This document shows, piece after piece, positions 23,492 through 30,984 of a stretch of DNA of 43,631 bases. Under the pieces are notes generated by a model. The model had not been told where the DNA came from. It searched no databases and worked only from the letters and a program-made list of their open reading frames with translations. The position numbers were made by a program, and so were the translations under genes. The stretch covers positions 22,236-65,866 of the forward strand of contig DEHM01000016.1 of NCBI GenBank assembly GCA_002351925.1, read 5' to 3'. Numbering within the stretch: position 1 is the first letter of the stretch; each line of letters starts with the position of its first letter. Source of the stretch: Bacteroidales bacterium UBA2800. Its GTDB lineage: Bacteria > Bacteroidota > Bacteroidia > Bacteroidales > Paludibacteraceae.

Positions 23492-23959
23492 ATGACATTA
23501 AATTTGATTATTGCCTTCATTGGCATCGCATTCATGGTCGGTCTGTCCGGCGTAGGTAGTGTGTATGGTCTGACTATGTGCGGTAACGCCGTAGTAGGTG
23601 CGTTGAAAAAACGCCCGGACGCTATGGGTATCTACATCCTCTTGTCCGCGCTGCCTTCTACGCAGGGTATCTACGGCTTCGTAGGTTACTTCATGGTTCA
23701 AAAGTACCTTACTGCAGGTATCAATACGCTGCAAGCAGCTGCTATCCTTGGTGGTGGTATCGCGCTGGGTCTCGTTGCCCTGTTGTCGGCTATCCGTCAA
23801 GGTCAGGTGTGTGCAAACGGTGTCGCTGCTACCGGTAGTGGTCACAACGTAACCGCAGGTACCATGATTATGGCTGCTTTCCCTGAGTTCTACGCTATCT
23901 TGGCGCTGCTCGTTGTCATCCTGATGGGTGGTTTGATGGGTGAGCCGGTTGTTCTCTAA
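23492..23959 (+). CDS. atpK: V-type ATPase proteolipid subunit K (c-ring), with Na+-type ligands
   Basis: This 155-residue double-hairpin proteolipid has four membrane segments. The first hairpin has LPSTQGIYGF (Leu54, Thr57, Gln58) and no carboxylate; the second has Gln103 in RQGQV and the ion-binding Glu132 in FPEFYAIL with Tyr134. These line up with the Leu61, Thr64, Gln65, Gln110, Glu139 and Tyr ligands of the Na+-binding ring of Enterococcus hirae NtpK. Na+ rather than H+ coupling is therefore likely and would match the Na+-pumping decarboxylase at the left end. One carboxylate per two hairpins is typical for V-type rings. It starts 39 nt after atpI. Confidence 0.93.
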   Translation: MTLNLIIAFIGIAFMVGLSGVGSVYGLTMCGNAVVGALKKRPDAMGIYILLSALPSTQGIYGFVGYFMVQKYLTAGINTLQAAAILGGGIALGLVALLSAIRQGQVCANGVAATGSGHNVTAGTMIMAAFPEFYAILALLVVILMGGLMGEPVVL

Positions 23960-23961
23960 TC

Positions 23962-24852
23962 ATGGCTAAAGCATTTGTATTTCCTGGACAAGGAAGTCAA
24001 TTCCCGGGCATGTGCAAAGACTTGTACGATGCCCATCAAGAGGCACGCGAGATGTGTCAGGCAGCCGATAGGCTGCTTGGCTTCTCGCTGACCGATGTCA
24101 TGTTCTGCGGCACGGCAGAGGACCTCAAACAGACCAAAGTGACGCAGCCCGCTGTGTTCCTGCACTCCGTAGTTGCCCAACGTCTGATGACCATCGAGCG
24201 TCCCGACATGGTTGCCGGTCATAGTCTCGGTGAGTTCAGCGCATTGGTCGCTTGCGGAGCGCTCCGTTTCGAGGATGCACTCATTTTAGTATCCGCACGC
24301 GCGCAAGCCATGCAGGCTGCCTGCGAGGCTAATCCCGGAACGATGGCCGCAGTCCTCGGTCTCGAAGATGAAAAAGTAGAAGAGATCTGCAATCTCCCTT
24401 CCCTTCAGGGGAGGGCAGGGGAGAGGCTCGTCACTCCTGCTAACTTCAACTGCCCCGGACAGATCGTTATCTCCGGAGAAATCGAAGCCGTTGATGCAGT
24501 CTGCGTAACCCTCAAAGAAGCAGGAGCACGTCGTGCATTACGCCTGCCGGTCGGTGGCGCTTTCCACTCGCCGCTCATGGCCCCTGCAGCAGAAGCTCTC
24601 GCGGAGGCAATCAATAAGACCGAGTTCCACAAGCCCTTCTGTCCGATCTATCAGAACGTGACTGCAAAACCTTCGATGAATCCGGAAGAAATCCGCGAAA
24701 ACCTCCTCAAACAACTTACAGTCCCCGTTCGCTGGACGCAATCCGTGCAAAACATGATTGCCGATGGCGCTACCGAGTTCTATGAGTTCGGACCGGGAGA
24801 TGTTCTCAAAGGCCTGATCCGTAAGATCAATCCGGACGTTACGGTGGGCTAA
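23962..24852 (+). CDS. fabD: Malonyl-CoA:ACP transacylase with an in-frame palindromic-repeat insertion
   Basis: FabD loads malonyl groups onto acyl-carrier protein for fatty-acid synthesis. The 296-residue protein has FPGQGSQFPGM at the N-terminus, the nucleophile in GHSLGE (Ser at about 88), the Arg in SARAQAMQ, and the catalytic His in the GGAFHSPLM block (about 201). Around residues 144-158 the expected short loop before PANFNCPGQIVISGE is replaced by LPSLQGRAGERLVT, encoded by the GC-rich palindromic repeat 24392-24428; it looks like a repeat inserted without breaking the frame. It begins 2 nt after atpK, so it is probably transcribed with the V-ATPase. Confidence 0.94.
   Translation: MAKAFVFPGQGSQFPGMCKDLYDAHQEAREMCQAADRLLGFSLTDVMFCGTAEDLKQTKVTQPAVFLHSVVAQRLMTIERPDMVAGHSLGEFSALVACGALRFEDALILVSARAQAMQAACEANPGTMAAVLGLEDEKVEEICNLPSLQGRAGERLVTPANFNCPGQIVISGEIEAVDAVCVTLKEAGARRALRLPVGGAFHSPLMAPAAEALAEAINKTEFHKPFCPIYQNVTAKPSMNPEEIRENLLKQLTVPVRWTQSVQNMIADGATEFYEFGPGDVLKGLIRKINPDVTVG
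24392..24428. repeat. GC-rich imperfect palindrome embedded in fabD
   Basis: The segment is built from CTCCCTTCCCTTC followed by AGGGGAGGGCAGGGGAG, two imperfectly complementary arms. It is translated in frame with fabD. Similar C-rich/G-rich palindromes occur between genes in Bacteroidota, from general familiarity; I cannot search for copies here and see no second copy in this window. Confidence 0.6.
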
Positions 24853-24876
24853 ACTTTACTTACAAACTTGACAATT

Positions 24877-25584
24877 ATGGAAAATATTTATACAGAAGAA
24901 ACCACCATCATCGACGAGCGCAGAAAAGAAGCGGCGGGCGAATTGATGCGTAACGTATACCTCTGGATGACCGGAGGCTTGGCGCTCACAGGTATCGTGG
25001 CATGGATAGTAGCCACTACGCCAATGATTCTCAATATCATCTTCGGTTCCCAGATCGTTTTCTGGGGACTACTCATCGCTGAACTGATTTTTGTCATCGT
25101 CCTCAGTGCCGCTATCGAGAAACTGAGTTTCGGTGTCGCCTCTATGCTCTACACGCTCTATTGTGTGCTCAACGGCGTCACACTCAGCTCTATCTTCCTG
25201 CTCTACGAACTCAGCAGTGTGGCCGAGGTCTTCTTCGTTACGGCAGGCGCATTCGGCGTACTGGCCTTTATCGGCACTGTCACCAAGAAAGACCTGAGCG
25301 GACTTGGCGTGTTCCTGATCATCGCACTTGCCGGACTTATCATCGCCTCTATCGTAGGCCTTATTCTCGGCCGGCCGGAGAGCATCTGGATCTCTGTCAT
25401 CGGCGTAATCATCTTTGCCGGACTCACCGTCTACGACGCACAGAAAATCCGTTTGATGATGCTCAGCCAGGATACGGTCAACGAAGGAAACATGAAGCTC
25501 GCCCTCCTCGGAGCTCTCTCCCTGTATCTCGACTTCATCAACCTCCTCCTCCGTCTCCTCAGCCTCTTCGGCAAGAGAAAATAA
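24877..25584 (+). CDS. Bax inhibitor-1 / YccA family membrane protein
   Basis: This 235-residue integral membrane protein has about seven membrane segments and a charged, Glu/Arg-rich N-terminus (ENIYTEETTIIDERRKEA). Family motifs are VYLWMTGGLALTGIVAW near the start and FAGLTVYDAQKIR near the end (about 182-194), whose Asp lies in the putative ion path. Members act as Ca2+-leak channels or modulators of membrane proteases such as FtsH; which applies here is unknown. ATG at 24877 is used; an in-frame TTG three codons earlier is less likely. It follows fabD by 24 nt and probably shares its transcript. Confidence 0.9.
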   Translation: MENIYTEETTIIDERRKEAAGELMRNVYLWMTGGLALTGIVAWIVATTPMILNIIFGSQIVFWGLLIAELIFVIVLSAAIEKLSFGVASMLYTLYCVLNGVTLSSIFLLYELSSVAEVFFVTAGAFGVLAFIGTVTKKDLSGLGVFLIIALAGLIIASIVGLILGRPESIWISVIGVIIFAGLTVYDAQKIRLMMLSQDTVNEGNMKLALLGALSLYLDFINLLLRLLSLFGKRK

Positions 25585-25605
25585 GGCTAAATATATAGTA
25601 CTGCT

Positions 25606-27006
25606 ATGAAACAAACTGCACTCATCGTATCCGTTTTTACCATTTGTCTGTGCTTCTCTGCTTGTCAAAGCGGTGAAGGCTGGACGCCGGAGACCGACAC
25701 GTCGGAATTATGGCCGGCTGGCGTCTCCTATGTGTATGACCCGTCGGTCTTCAACATCGACTACGAAGGCTTGTACCCGGACTCCATGCTCTATGGCTAT
25801 ATCAACCGGCAGGGTAAGATGGTTATCGCCCCGCAGTTTATTTCGGCAGGTACGTTCTCATGTGGCTTTGCGCCGGCCCGCATAACAGGCCCTGAGAAGA
25901 AATACAATCCGCCGTACGAACCGGTATATATTGACACGAAAGGCAATGTACACCATATCAGCGGTTTCCCCGGCAGTCTGGAGGAACTTAGCCACTTTAA
26001 CTCGAAACCGTTCTACTACAACAGCGCGATGATTTGGACCCAGACAACACCGGGGACGGGAAGTATCCCCACATCATTCATGCTCAACAATAGTTTGCAC
26101 ATTGTCAGCGAGGCCCTCACCCCGGGCACATTACACCCGATGATGAAGGACGGTCTGGCGGTATACACACAGCGTATTGGTCAATCGGGTACCTATGCGG
26201 TGTATGAGTTATCACATTACAACAAATCCGGACGGAAAGTATTGGAGACCAAGAGTGCATTGGGCGGTGATGCGAACTTCAAAGACGGCTACGAGATCGT
26301 GCGGTTCATGAGAGATACTACTCCCGGAGCTAAACCGGATTCGTCCAACGTGAAGTACTGTATCGTGGATACCAAAGGCCATATCTGGTACGAGGATAGC
26401 CATATGTTGTCCAATTTGGGTCAACAACGTTTCTTGCGTAAATATGACACCCTCTATTCGGCCGATCAATTCGAGGTGATTGACAAATATGGCCATCTCT
26501 TGGGATCCGAAGACTTCCAGGCGCCTGAGTGGCAAGGACCGGATATGCTTTACTTGGTACGACATACATGGCACGAGCAAGTGTACGGCATCGATGGCGT
26601 CTTTTCTCCGTATTACTACATCAACCAGAATGGCAAGCAGGCCTTTCCGCGTTCTTTCGACTCTGCGTATCCTTTCTGGGAAGGCTATGCCGTCGTAGGC
26701 TTGCAATTCGATCATGAGGTTATCAACGAGAAGGGGGAGACCGTACTGCGGTTGGAAGAAAACGAAACGGCCTCTAGTGTGCACAACGGACTCATTCTAA
26801 CGACAAAAGGAAATAGTGATGCCAGCAAAGAGCAAATACGTTATGCTTACAAGGACCTGTCCGGCCGGATTATCTACAGTTGGACGGTGACCCACTACAG
26901 ATCCGGCGCTCCCGCTGCCAATTCCCCGTCTCAACATCCGTCCGACACCCAAACACCTTCCGATATCACCACTTTCCCCGAGGGCCAATTCATCCTCGGC
27001 CACTAA
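25606..27006 (+). CDS. WG-repeat lipoprotein
   Basis: This 466-residue lipoprotein has the signal MKQTALIVSVFTICLCFSAC (lipidated Cys20) followed by an acidic, Gly-containing linker. Several segments have the WG/KWG-repeat pattern: YGYINRQGKMVIAPQFISAGTFSCGFA (about 64-90) and YYINQNGKQAFPRSFDSAYPFWEGYAVV (about 338-365). They have the form x-I-(D/N)-x-x-G-x-x-x-x-x-x-F-x-x-A-x-x-F-x-x-G-x-A. The role of WG repeats is not established; an envelope protein-interaction scaffold is a guess. The gene starts 21 nt after the Bax-inhibitor gene. Confidence 0.82.
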   Translation: MKQTALIVSVFTICLCFSACQSGEGWTPETDTSELWPAGVSYVYDPSVFNIDYEGLYPDSMLYGYINRQGKMVIAPQFISAGTFSCGFAPARITGPEKKYNPPYEPVYIDTKGNVHHISGFPGSLEELSHFNSKPFYYNSAMIWTQTTPGTGSIPTSFMLNNSLHIVSEALTPGTLHPMMKDGLAVYTQRIGQSGTYAVYELSHYNKSGRKVLETKSALGGDANFKDGYEIVRFMRDTTPGAKPDSSNVKYCIVDTKGHIWYEDSHMLSNLGQQRFLRKYDTLYSADQFEVIDKYGHLLGSEDFQAPEWQGPDMLYLVRHTWHEQVYGIDGVFSPYYYINQNGKQAFPRSFDSAYPFWEGYAVVGLQFDHEVINEKGETVLRLEENETASSVHNGLILTTKGNSDASKEQIRYAYKDLSGRIIYSWTVTHYRSGAPAANSPSQHPSDTQTPSDITTFPEGQFILGH

Positions 27007-27024
27007 TTTTAGGCATTTCCGCTA

Positions 27025-27663
27025 ATGCGCAAAATCGATAACGAAATCATCATCTTCGATTTGGGCGGAGTGCTCATCAACCTCCATGTCTCGCGCTGTA
27101 TGAAGGCCTTCGAGACATTGATGGGCGAGCCGAACATGCGCCTTGTCTTGGGCATGGATTCCCAAGGTGAAGGTGTCAAAGCAGTCAGTATTGCCTCCAA
27201 ACAACTCATGGCGGACTTTGAGCGAGGCCTCATCTCGCCCGATCATTTCATTTCGGAGATTCTTAAGTTTTGCCACGCCGGTACCACGCGTCAAGAGGTG
27301 ATAGATGCTTGGATGGCAATGTTGGCCGACCTGCCTGCAGAACGCCTCGCTTTCGTGGACAAGCTCCGCGCCGCGGGCCACAAGGTATACCTGCTTTCTA
27401 ACGGCAACGACCTCCATTTCGATTTTATCGATGCGACCTACCATTTGCACGATCATTTCGACGGCTTCTTCCTGTCCCACAAGATGCACCTCGCCAAGCC
27501 AGAGGCCGCTATTTTCCAGGCCGTTATGGCCGCTCTGCCGCCAACCGACAAGGAGATTGTCTTCATCGACGACATCGAAATCAACCGTCTCGCCGCCCGT
27601 CAATCCGTAGCCTGGCAAACCTATTCCTCCATTCCCGATTTCCAGCAGCACTTCGTCGGCTGA
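27025..27663 (+). CDS. HAD-superfamily hydrolase, subfamily IA-like
   Basis: This 212-residue soluble phosphatase-like protein carries the HAD motifs in order: IIIFDLGGVLIN (nucleophile Asp at about 12; the second Asp is replaced by Gly, normal for the FDxGGV subgroup), YLLSNGND (motif II), HLAKPEAAIF (motif III Lys) and IVFIDDIEINRLAA (motif IV Asp pair). A helical cap lies between the first and second motifs. A phosphatase acting on sugar phosphates or nucleotides such as FMN is typical, but the substrate cannot be told. It begins 18 nt after the WG lipoprotein and ends the long plus-strand run. Confidence 0.88.
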   Translation: MRKIDNEIIIFDLGGVLINLHVSRCMKAFETLMGEPNMRLVLGMDSQGEGVKAVSIASKQLMADFERGLISPDHFISEILKFCHAGTTRQEVIDAWMAMLADLPAERLAFVDKLRAAGHKVYLLSNGNDLHFDFIDATYHLHDHFDGFFLSHKMHLAKPEAAIFQAVMAALPPTDKEIVFIDDIEINRLAARQSVAWQTYSSIPDFQQHFVG

Positions 27664-27677
27664 ACAACGGCAGTTCA

Positions 27678-27707
27678 CCGACGGTCAACCGACGGTCAAC
27701 CGACAGT
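27678..27707. repeat. 11-bp tandem repeat CCGACGGTCAA (2.7 copies)
   Basis: Copies start at 27678 and 27689, with a partial diverged copy at 27700. Immediately downstream AGGCT, AGCCT and AGGCT (27710, 27722, 27732) could form either of two small alternative hairpins. The region is the untranslated gap between the HAD gene and the Spy-like gene. Confidence 0.7.
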
Positions 27708-27752
27708 GAAGGCTAATGTAAAGCCTCTATAAGGCTGGGGTAGGTCCTATTT

Positions 27753-27769
27753 TTGGCACAGTATTTGTA
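27753..27769 (+). promoter_or_regulatory. Sigma-54-like promoter of the Spy-like gene
   Basis: TTGGCACAGTATTTGTA matches the sigma-54 consensus YTGGCACG-N4-TTGCW at all but two positions, with GG (27755-27756) and GT (27667 equivalent: 27767-27768) separated by exactly 10 nt. Transcription would begin near 27780. An overlapping TATTTTTG (27748-27755) lacks a -33 box. No enhancer-binding protein gene is present in the window. Confidence 0.45.
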
Positions 27770-27794
27770 TTCTACTTAATGAACCTATTAATTT

Positions 27795-27802
27795 AAGGAG
27801 GT
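27795..27802 (+). promoter_or_regulatory. Perfect Shine-Dalgarno AAGGAGGT
   Basis: A full AAGGAGGT lies 6 nt before the ATG at 27809. Strong Shine-Dalgarno sequences are rare in Bacteroidota, and none of the other genes in this window has one this complete. It suggests high or unusual translation, and decides the start codon. Confidence 0.8.
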
Positions 27803-27808
27803 AATAAT

Positions 27809-28393
27809 ATGAAAAAGATTGTAATTCTGGCCCTTAGCGCCATCTTTGTGGCTAACATCAGCGCACAAGAAATCAAGCACGAGAAGTGTGAAGGTAAGAA
27901 ATTTACGAAAGAGGAAAAGGTTGAGTTCGATATCAAGCGCCTCACCAACGAGTTGATGCTCAGCGATCAACAGGCAGAGAAGTTCGCCGTTACGTATCGC
28001 GAGTACGCAGCCAAACTGAATGAACTGTTCGAAGCCAACAAGCCGGCTAAGTTCGAACCGGGTAAAGTGTTGACCGACGCAGAACTGGACAAACTGGCTA
28101 AGCAGCGTTTCGAGGGCTTCAAGAACCTGGCAGACTTGCAGGCTAAGTTCTACGAGAAGTTCCGCAAGGATCTGAGTGCACGCCAAGTGGAGAAAATAAT
28201 GCGTCTCGACGAACCGTTCGGTCACAAGCCGTGTTGCGGCAAGCACGAGGGTAAGTTCGAAGGAAAAGCTTTTGGTCCCAAGCACGATGGTCCGAAGTTT
28301 GACGGTAAGGAAGGCCCGCGTCCGGAATGTGATAAGAAGCACGGCCACAAGCACATGGAAGGCGCTCCGAAACCGGCACCTAAAGCTGAATAA
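27809..28393 (+). CDS. Spy/CpxP-like periplasmic protein with His/Cys-rich tail
   Basis: This 194-residue exported protein has a signal peptide (MKKIVILALSAIFVANISAQ, cleavage at about 20). A helical charged domain follows (about 30-130) with LTNELMLSDQQAEKFAVTYREYAAKL and LTDAELDKLAKQRFEGFKNLADLQAKFYEKFRKDLSARQVEKI. This doubled helix-turn pattern resembles Spy/CpxP-type LTxxQ proteins, which act as periplasmic chaperones or stress sensors. The tail (about 136-194) is rich in His, Cys, Lys and Pro (HKPCCGKHEG, ECDKKHGHKH) and could bind metal ions. The family match is by pattern only. It has a sigma-54-like promoter and a perfect Shine-Dalgarno, and is followed by a strong terminator, so it is monocistronic. 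Confidence 0.72.
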   Translation: MKKIVILALSAIFVANISAQEIKHEKCEGKKFTKEEKVEFDIKRLTNELMLSDQQAEKFAVTYREYAAKLNELFEANKPAKFEPGKVLTDAELDKLAKQRFEGFKNLADLQAKFYEKFRKDLSARQVEKIMRLDEPFGHKPCCGKHEGKFEGKAFGPKHDGPKFDGKEGPRPECDKKHGHKHMEGAPKPAPKAE

Positions 28394-28409
28394 GAAGTTT
28401 ACTGAAGTT

Positions 28410-28451
28410 TTCAAGAAGTCCCACATTCATTTCAAGAAGTCCCACATTCAT
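28410..28451. repeat. 21-bp perfect tandem duplication of a terminator arm
   Basis: A 21-bp unit beginning TTCAAGAAGTCCCACA occurs at 28410-28430 and again at 28431-28451. The unit is the 5' arm of the terminator that follows. The single 3' arm can pair with either copy, giving hairpins with a short or long loop. Confidence 0.9.
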
Positions 28452-28470
28452 TTGTGGGATTTCTTATTAT
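28434..28470 (+). terminator. Terminator of the Spy-like gene
   Basis: AAGAAGTCCCACA (28434-28446) pairs with TGTGGGATTTCTT (28453-28465) through a 6-nt loop, a 13-bp stem with one G-T pair. An AT-rich tail follows. The 5' arm is duplicated just upstream. Confidence 0.75.
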
Positions 28471-28481
28471 ATACCTGTGTC

Positions 28482-28497
28482 GTTCATAATAATGAAC
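28482..28497. repeat. Small inverted repeat upstream of lon
   Basis: GTTCAT and ATGAAC flank AATA, a 6-bp perfect inverted repeat 14 nt upstream of the E. coli-like lon promoter's -35 box. No function is evident; it might be a regulator site. Confidence 0.45.
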
Positions 28498-28501
28498 TTC
28501 T

Positions 28502-28518
28502 TCTGCCAAATTGGCAGA
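28502..28518. promoter_or_regulatory. Palindromic operator candidate for lon
   Basis: TCTGCCAA and TTGGCAGA flank a single A, an 8-bp perfect palindrome. The right arm contains the -35-like TTGGCA of the lon promoter, so a dimeric protein bound here would block polymerase. There is no T-run, which argues against a terminator. Confidence 0.6.
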
Positions 28519-28539
28519 GGATAACTGATGTGGTATAAT
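28511..28539 (+). promoter_or_regulatory. E. coli-type promoter of lon
   Basis: TTGGCA (28511-28516), exactly 17 nt, then TATAAT (28534-28539) is a near-consensus proteobacterial sigma-70 promoter. No Bacteroidota TAnnTTTG box is seen before lon. The leader to the ATG at 28630 would be about 85 nt, AT rich and without strong structure. Confidence 0.5.
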
Positions 28540-28629
28540 TCTTGTCCATCTTACTACGTAATAACTAATACGCTTGCAAGTCTAATCGTGATTATGTAAA
28601 ATAGCATATTTATAAATTATACTCTATTT

Positions 28630-30972
28630 ATGAAATATCAGGTTCTTCCCATTAGAAATACGGTGATGTTCCCGAACATGGTAATGCCTATCGCATTGTC
28701 GCGTTCGGCCAGTCTGAAGTTCATTAAGGCGATGCATCGTTCCGGTGAGAAATTTGTTGTGCTTACCCAAAAGGACAACCAAGTCACAGAACCGACCGGC
28801 GCCGATCTGCACTCGCTTGGCGTGGTGGTTCGTGTGCTCCAGGTATTGACGATGCCCGATGAGTCACAAACCAAGATGGCTATCCTCGAGGGATACGAGC
28901 GTATCGAAGCTACGGCTTTTGAGGAGAACGAGGAAGGTGTCCTCGTAGCCGATACTATCGAGGTGCCGGAGATTCTTCCCAAAGGACGCAATCGGCAGTT
29001 CGCAGCTGTCTACGACGAGGTGCACGAATTGGCTCTCCGCTTTGTCGGAGCCCGCGAGGAACCGCGTCTCGACTTGCAGAACACCCTGCAGCACCTGAGC
29101 AACGCACATATGTTTATCAACTCCGTGTGCGCCCTGTTTGAGTTCTCGCTCGAGCAGAAACTGCAGTTGTTGGCTTGCGAGTCCCTCATGGAACGCGCCA
29201 CGACGCTCATCACCCTACTCCAGAAAGCCATCGAGATACAGGAGATGAAGGCGGATATACGTCGCCGCACCCACGAGACAATCGACAAGCAACAACGCGA
29301 GTATTTCCTGCGTGAAGAGATAGAGACGATCAAGCATGACCTGGGTGATACCGGCGATGCCACTATCAAACATCTGCGCGAACGGGCGGCTCAGAAGCAG
29401 TGGCCAAAGGCTGTTGCCGAGGTGGCCGAGAAGGAGATAAAGCGGCTGGAACACATACATATGTATGCGCCGGACTACTCCACCCAACTCGACTATCTGA
29501 ACATCCTTCTGGAGCTGCCTTGGGGCGTCTATTCCGACGATAACTTCGACCTGAAACGTGCACAAGCCATACTTGACCACGATCACTACGGACTGGAGAA
29601 AGTGAAGGAACGTATTGTCGAATATCTCGCGGTGCAGCGCCAACTGAACCTTCGTAGCGAGAAAGACAAAAAGAAGAATCCGGTCAAGTCGCCTATTCTC
29701 TGTCTTTATGGCCCTCCGGGCGTGGGTAAAACCAGCCTCGGTCGCAGCATAGCAACAGCCCTGGGACGGCAGTATGTGCGCGTCTCGCTGGGCGGTCTGC
29801 ACGACGAGAGTGAGATACGCGGACACCGCCGTACCTACGTGAGCGCCATGCCCGGTCGTATCATCGACGGTATACGCAAATGCGGTACGTCCAATCCCGT
29901 CTTTGTCCTCGACGAGATCGACAAAGTGGGTGCCGACTACAAGGGTGATCCCACCTCTGCTCTACTCGAGGTGCTCGATCCGGAACAGAACAACACGTTC
30001 CACGATAACTTCCTCGACGTCGATTACGACCTGAGCCACGTACTCTTCATCGCGACAGCCAACACCCTCGACACCATTCCTCGGCCGCTACTCGACCGCA
30101 TGGAACTCATCGAGATGACCGGCTATCTGCAGGAAGAGAAAGAGGAAATAGCCAAACGACACCTGTTGCCCAAAGAACTGCAGAATCACGGCCTTAAAGC
30201 CTCGCAGCTCAAACTCAAACGCGACATCATCGCGCGTATCATAGATGATTACACGCGTGAGTCGGGTGTCCGCAACCTGGAACAACAGATCGCTAAGATC
30301 TGCCGCAAGATAGATACCAAGTTGGCGCTCGACGAGGAATACAACATCACGGTCACTACCGACGATTTGCGTCAGTACCTCGGTCAAGCGCGTTATAGCC
30401 GCGACAGCTGGGAGACTAACAAATATGTGGGTGTTGTTACCGGCTTGGCATGGACTTCCGTCGGCGGCGAGATACTCTTCATCGAGACAAGCCTCTCTAC
30501 CGCCAAGACGCCTACGCTGACGATGACCGGCAATCTGGGCGATGTCATGAAGGAATCGGCTACGCTCGCACTGGAATATACGCGTTCTCACGCCGAGCAG
30601 TTCGGTATCGATCCCAAACTCTTCGACCAGAAGTCCGTACATATCCATGTGCCCGAAGGTGCTATTCCAAAGGATGGTCCTTCCGCCGGCATCACCATGA
30701 CGACGGCTATCGTCTCTGCTTTCACCGGGCGACTCGTCAAGCCTCGTATCGCCATGACCGGCGAGATGACGCTACGCGGTAAGGTACTGCCTATCGGCGG
30801 AGTAAAAGAAAAACTGCTCGCCGCTAAGCGAGCAGGTATCACCGACGTCATCCTCTGCGAGGACAACCGGAAGGATGTGAAGGAGATTCCGGAGATATAC
30901 CTCAAGGGCTTGAACTTCCATTTTGTGCACGATATCAGCGAGGTCATCGACTACGCCCTCGTGCAACAGTAA
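28630..30972 (+). CDS. lon: ATP-dependent protease Lon
   Basis: Lon degrades damaged and regulatory proteins in the cytosol. The 780-residue protein has the N-terminal LON substrate domain (about 1-195, VLPIRNTVMFPNMVMPIALSR), a coiled-coil middle and the AAA+ module with Walker A GPPGVGKT (361-368) and Walker B VFVLDEIDK. The peptidase domain has the catalytic Ser685 in PKDGPSAG and Lys at about 728 in KEKLLAAKRAG. The length is near the family norm. The gene is monocistronic, with an unusual promoter and palindrome upstream, and converges with the helix-turn-helix gene 12 nt after its stop. Confidence 0.97.
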   Translation: MKYQVLPIRNTVMFPNMVMPIALSRSASLKFIKAMHRSGEKFVVLTQKDNQVTEPTGADLHSLGVVVRVLQVLTMPDESQTKMAILEGYERIEATAFEENEEGVLVADTIEVPEILPKGRNRQFAAVYDEVHELALRFVGAREEPRLDLQNTLQHLSNAHMFINSVCALFEFSLEQKLQLLACESLMERATTLITLLQKAIEIQEMKADIRRRTHETIDKQQREYFLREEIETIKHDLGDTGDATIKHLRERAAQKQWPKAVAEVAEKEIKRLEHIHMYAPDYSTQLDYLNILLELPWGVYSDDNFDLKRAQAILDHDHYGLEKVKERIVEYLAVQRQLNLRSEKDKKKNPVKSPILCLYGPPGVGKTSLGRSIATALGRQYVRVSLGGLHDESEIRGHRRTYVSAMPGRIIDGIRKCGTSNPVFVLDEIDKVGADYKGDPTSALLEVLDPEQNNTFHDNFLDVDYDLSHVLFIATANTLDTIPRPLLDRMELIEMTGYLQEEKEEIAKRHLLPKELQNHGLKASQLKLKRDIIARIIDDYTRESGVRNLEQQIAKICRKIDTKLALDEEYNITVTTDDLRQYLGQARYSRDSWETNKYVGVVTGLAWTSVGGEILFIETSLSTAKTPTLTMTGNLGDVMKESATLALEYTRSHAEQFGIDPKLFDQKSVHIHVPEGAIPKDGPSAGITMTTAIVSAFTGRLVKPRIAMTGEMTLRGKVLPIGGVKEKLLAAKRAGITDVILCEDNRKDVKEIPEIYLKGLNFHFVHDISEVIDYALVQQ

Positions 30973-30984
30973 GCCCTAAGCTGG

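Noticed and set aside
27748..27755. TATTTTTG as an ordinary Bacteroidota promoter for the Spy-like gene
   Set aside because: There is no TTTG box at the expected distance upstream; the sigma-54-like motif explains more of the sequence, though neither is proven.
28410..28451. Two 21-bp direct copies as a CRISPR remnant
   Set aside because: The copies are contiguous with no spacer between them and form a terminator arm.
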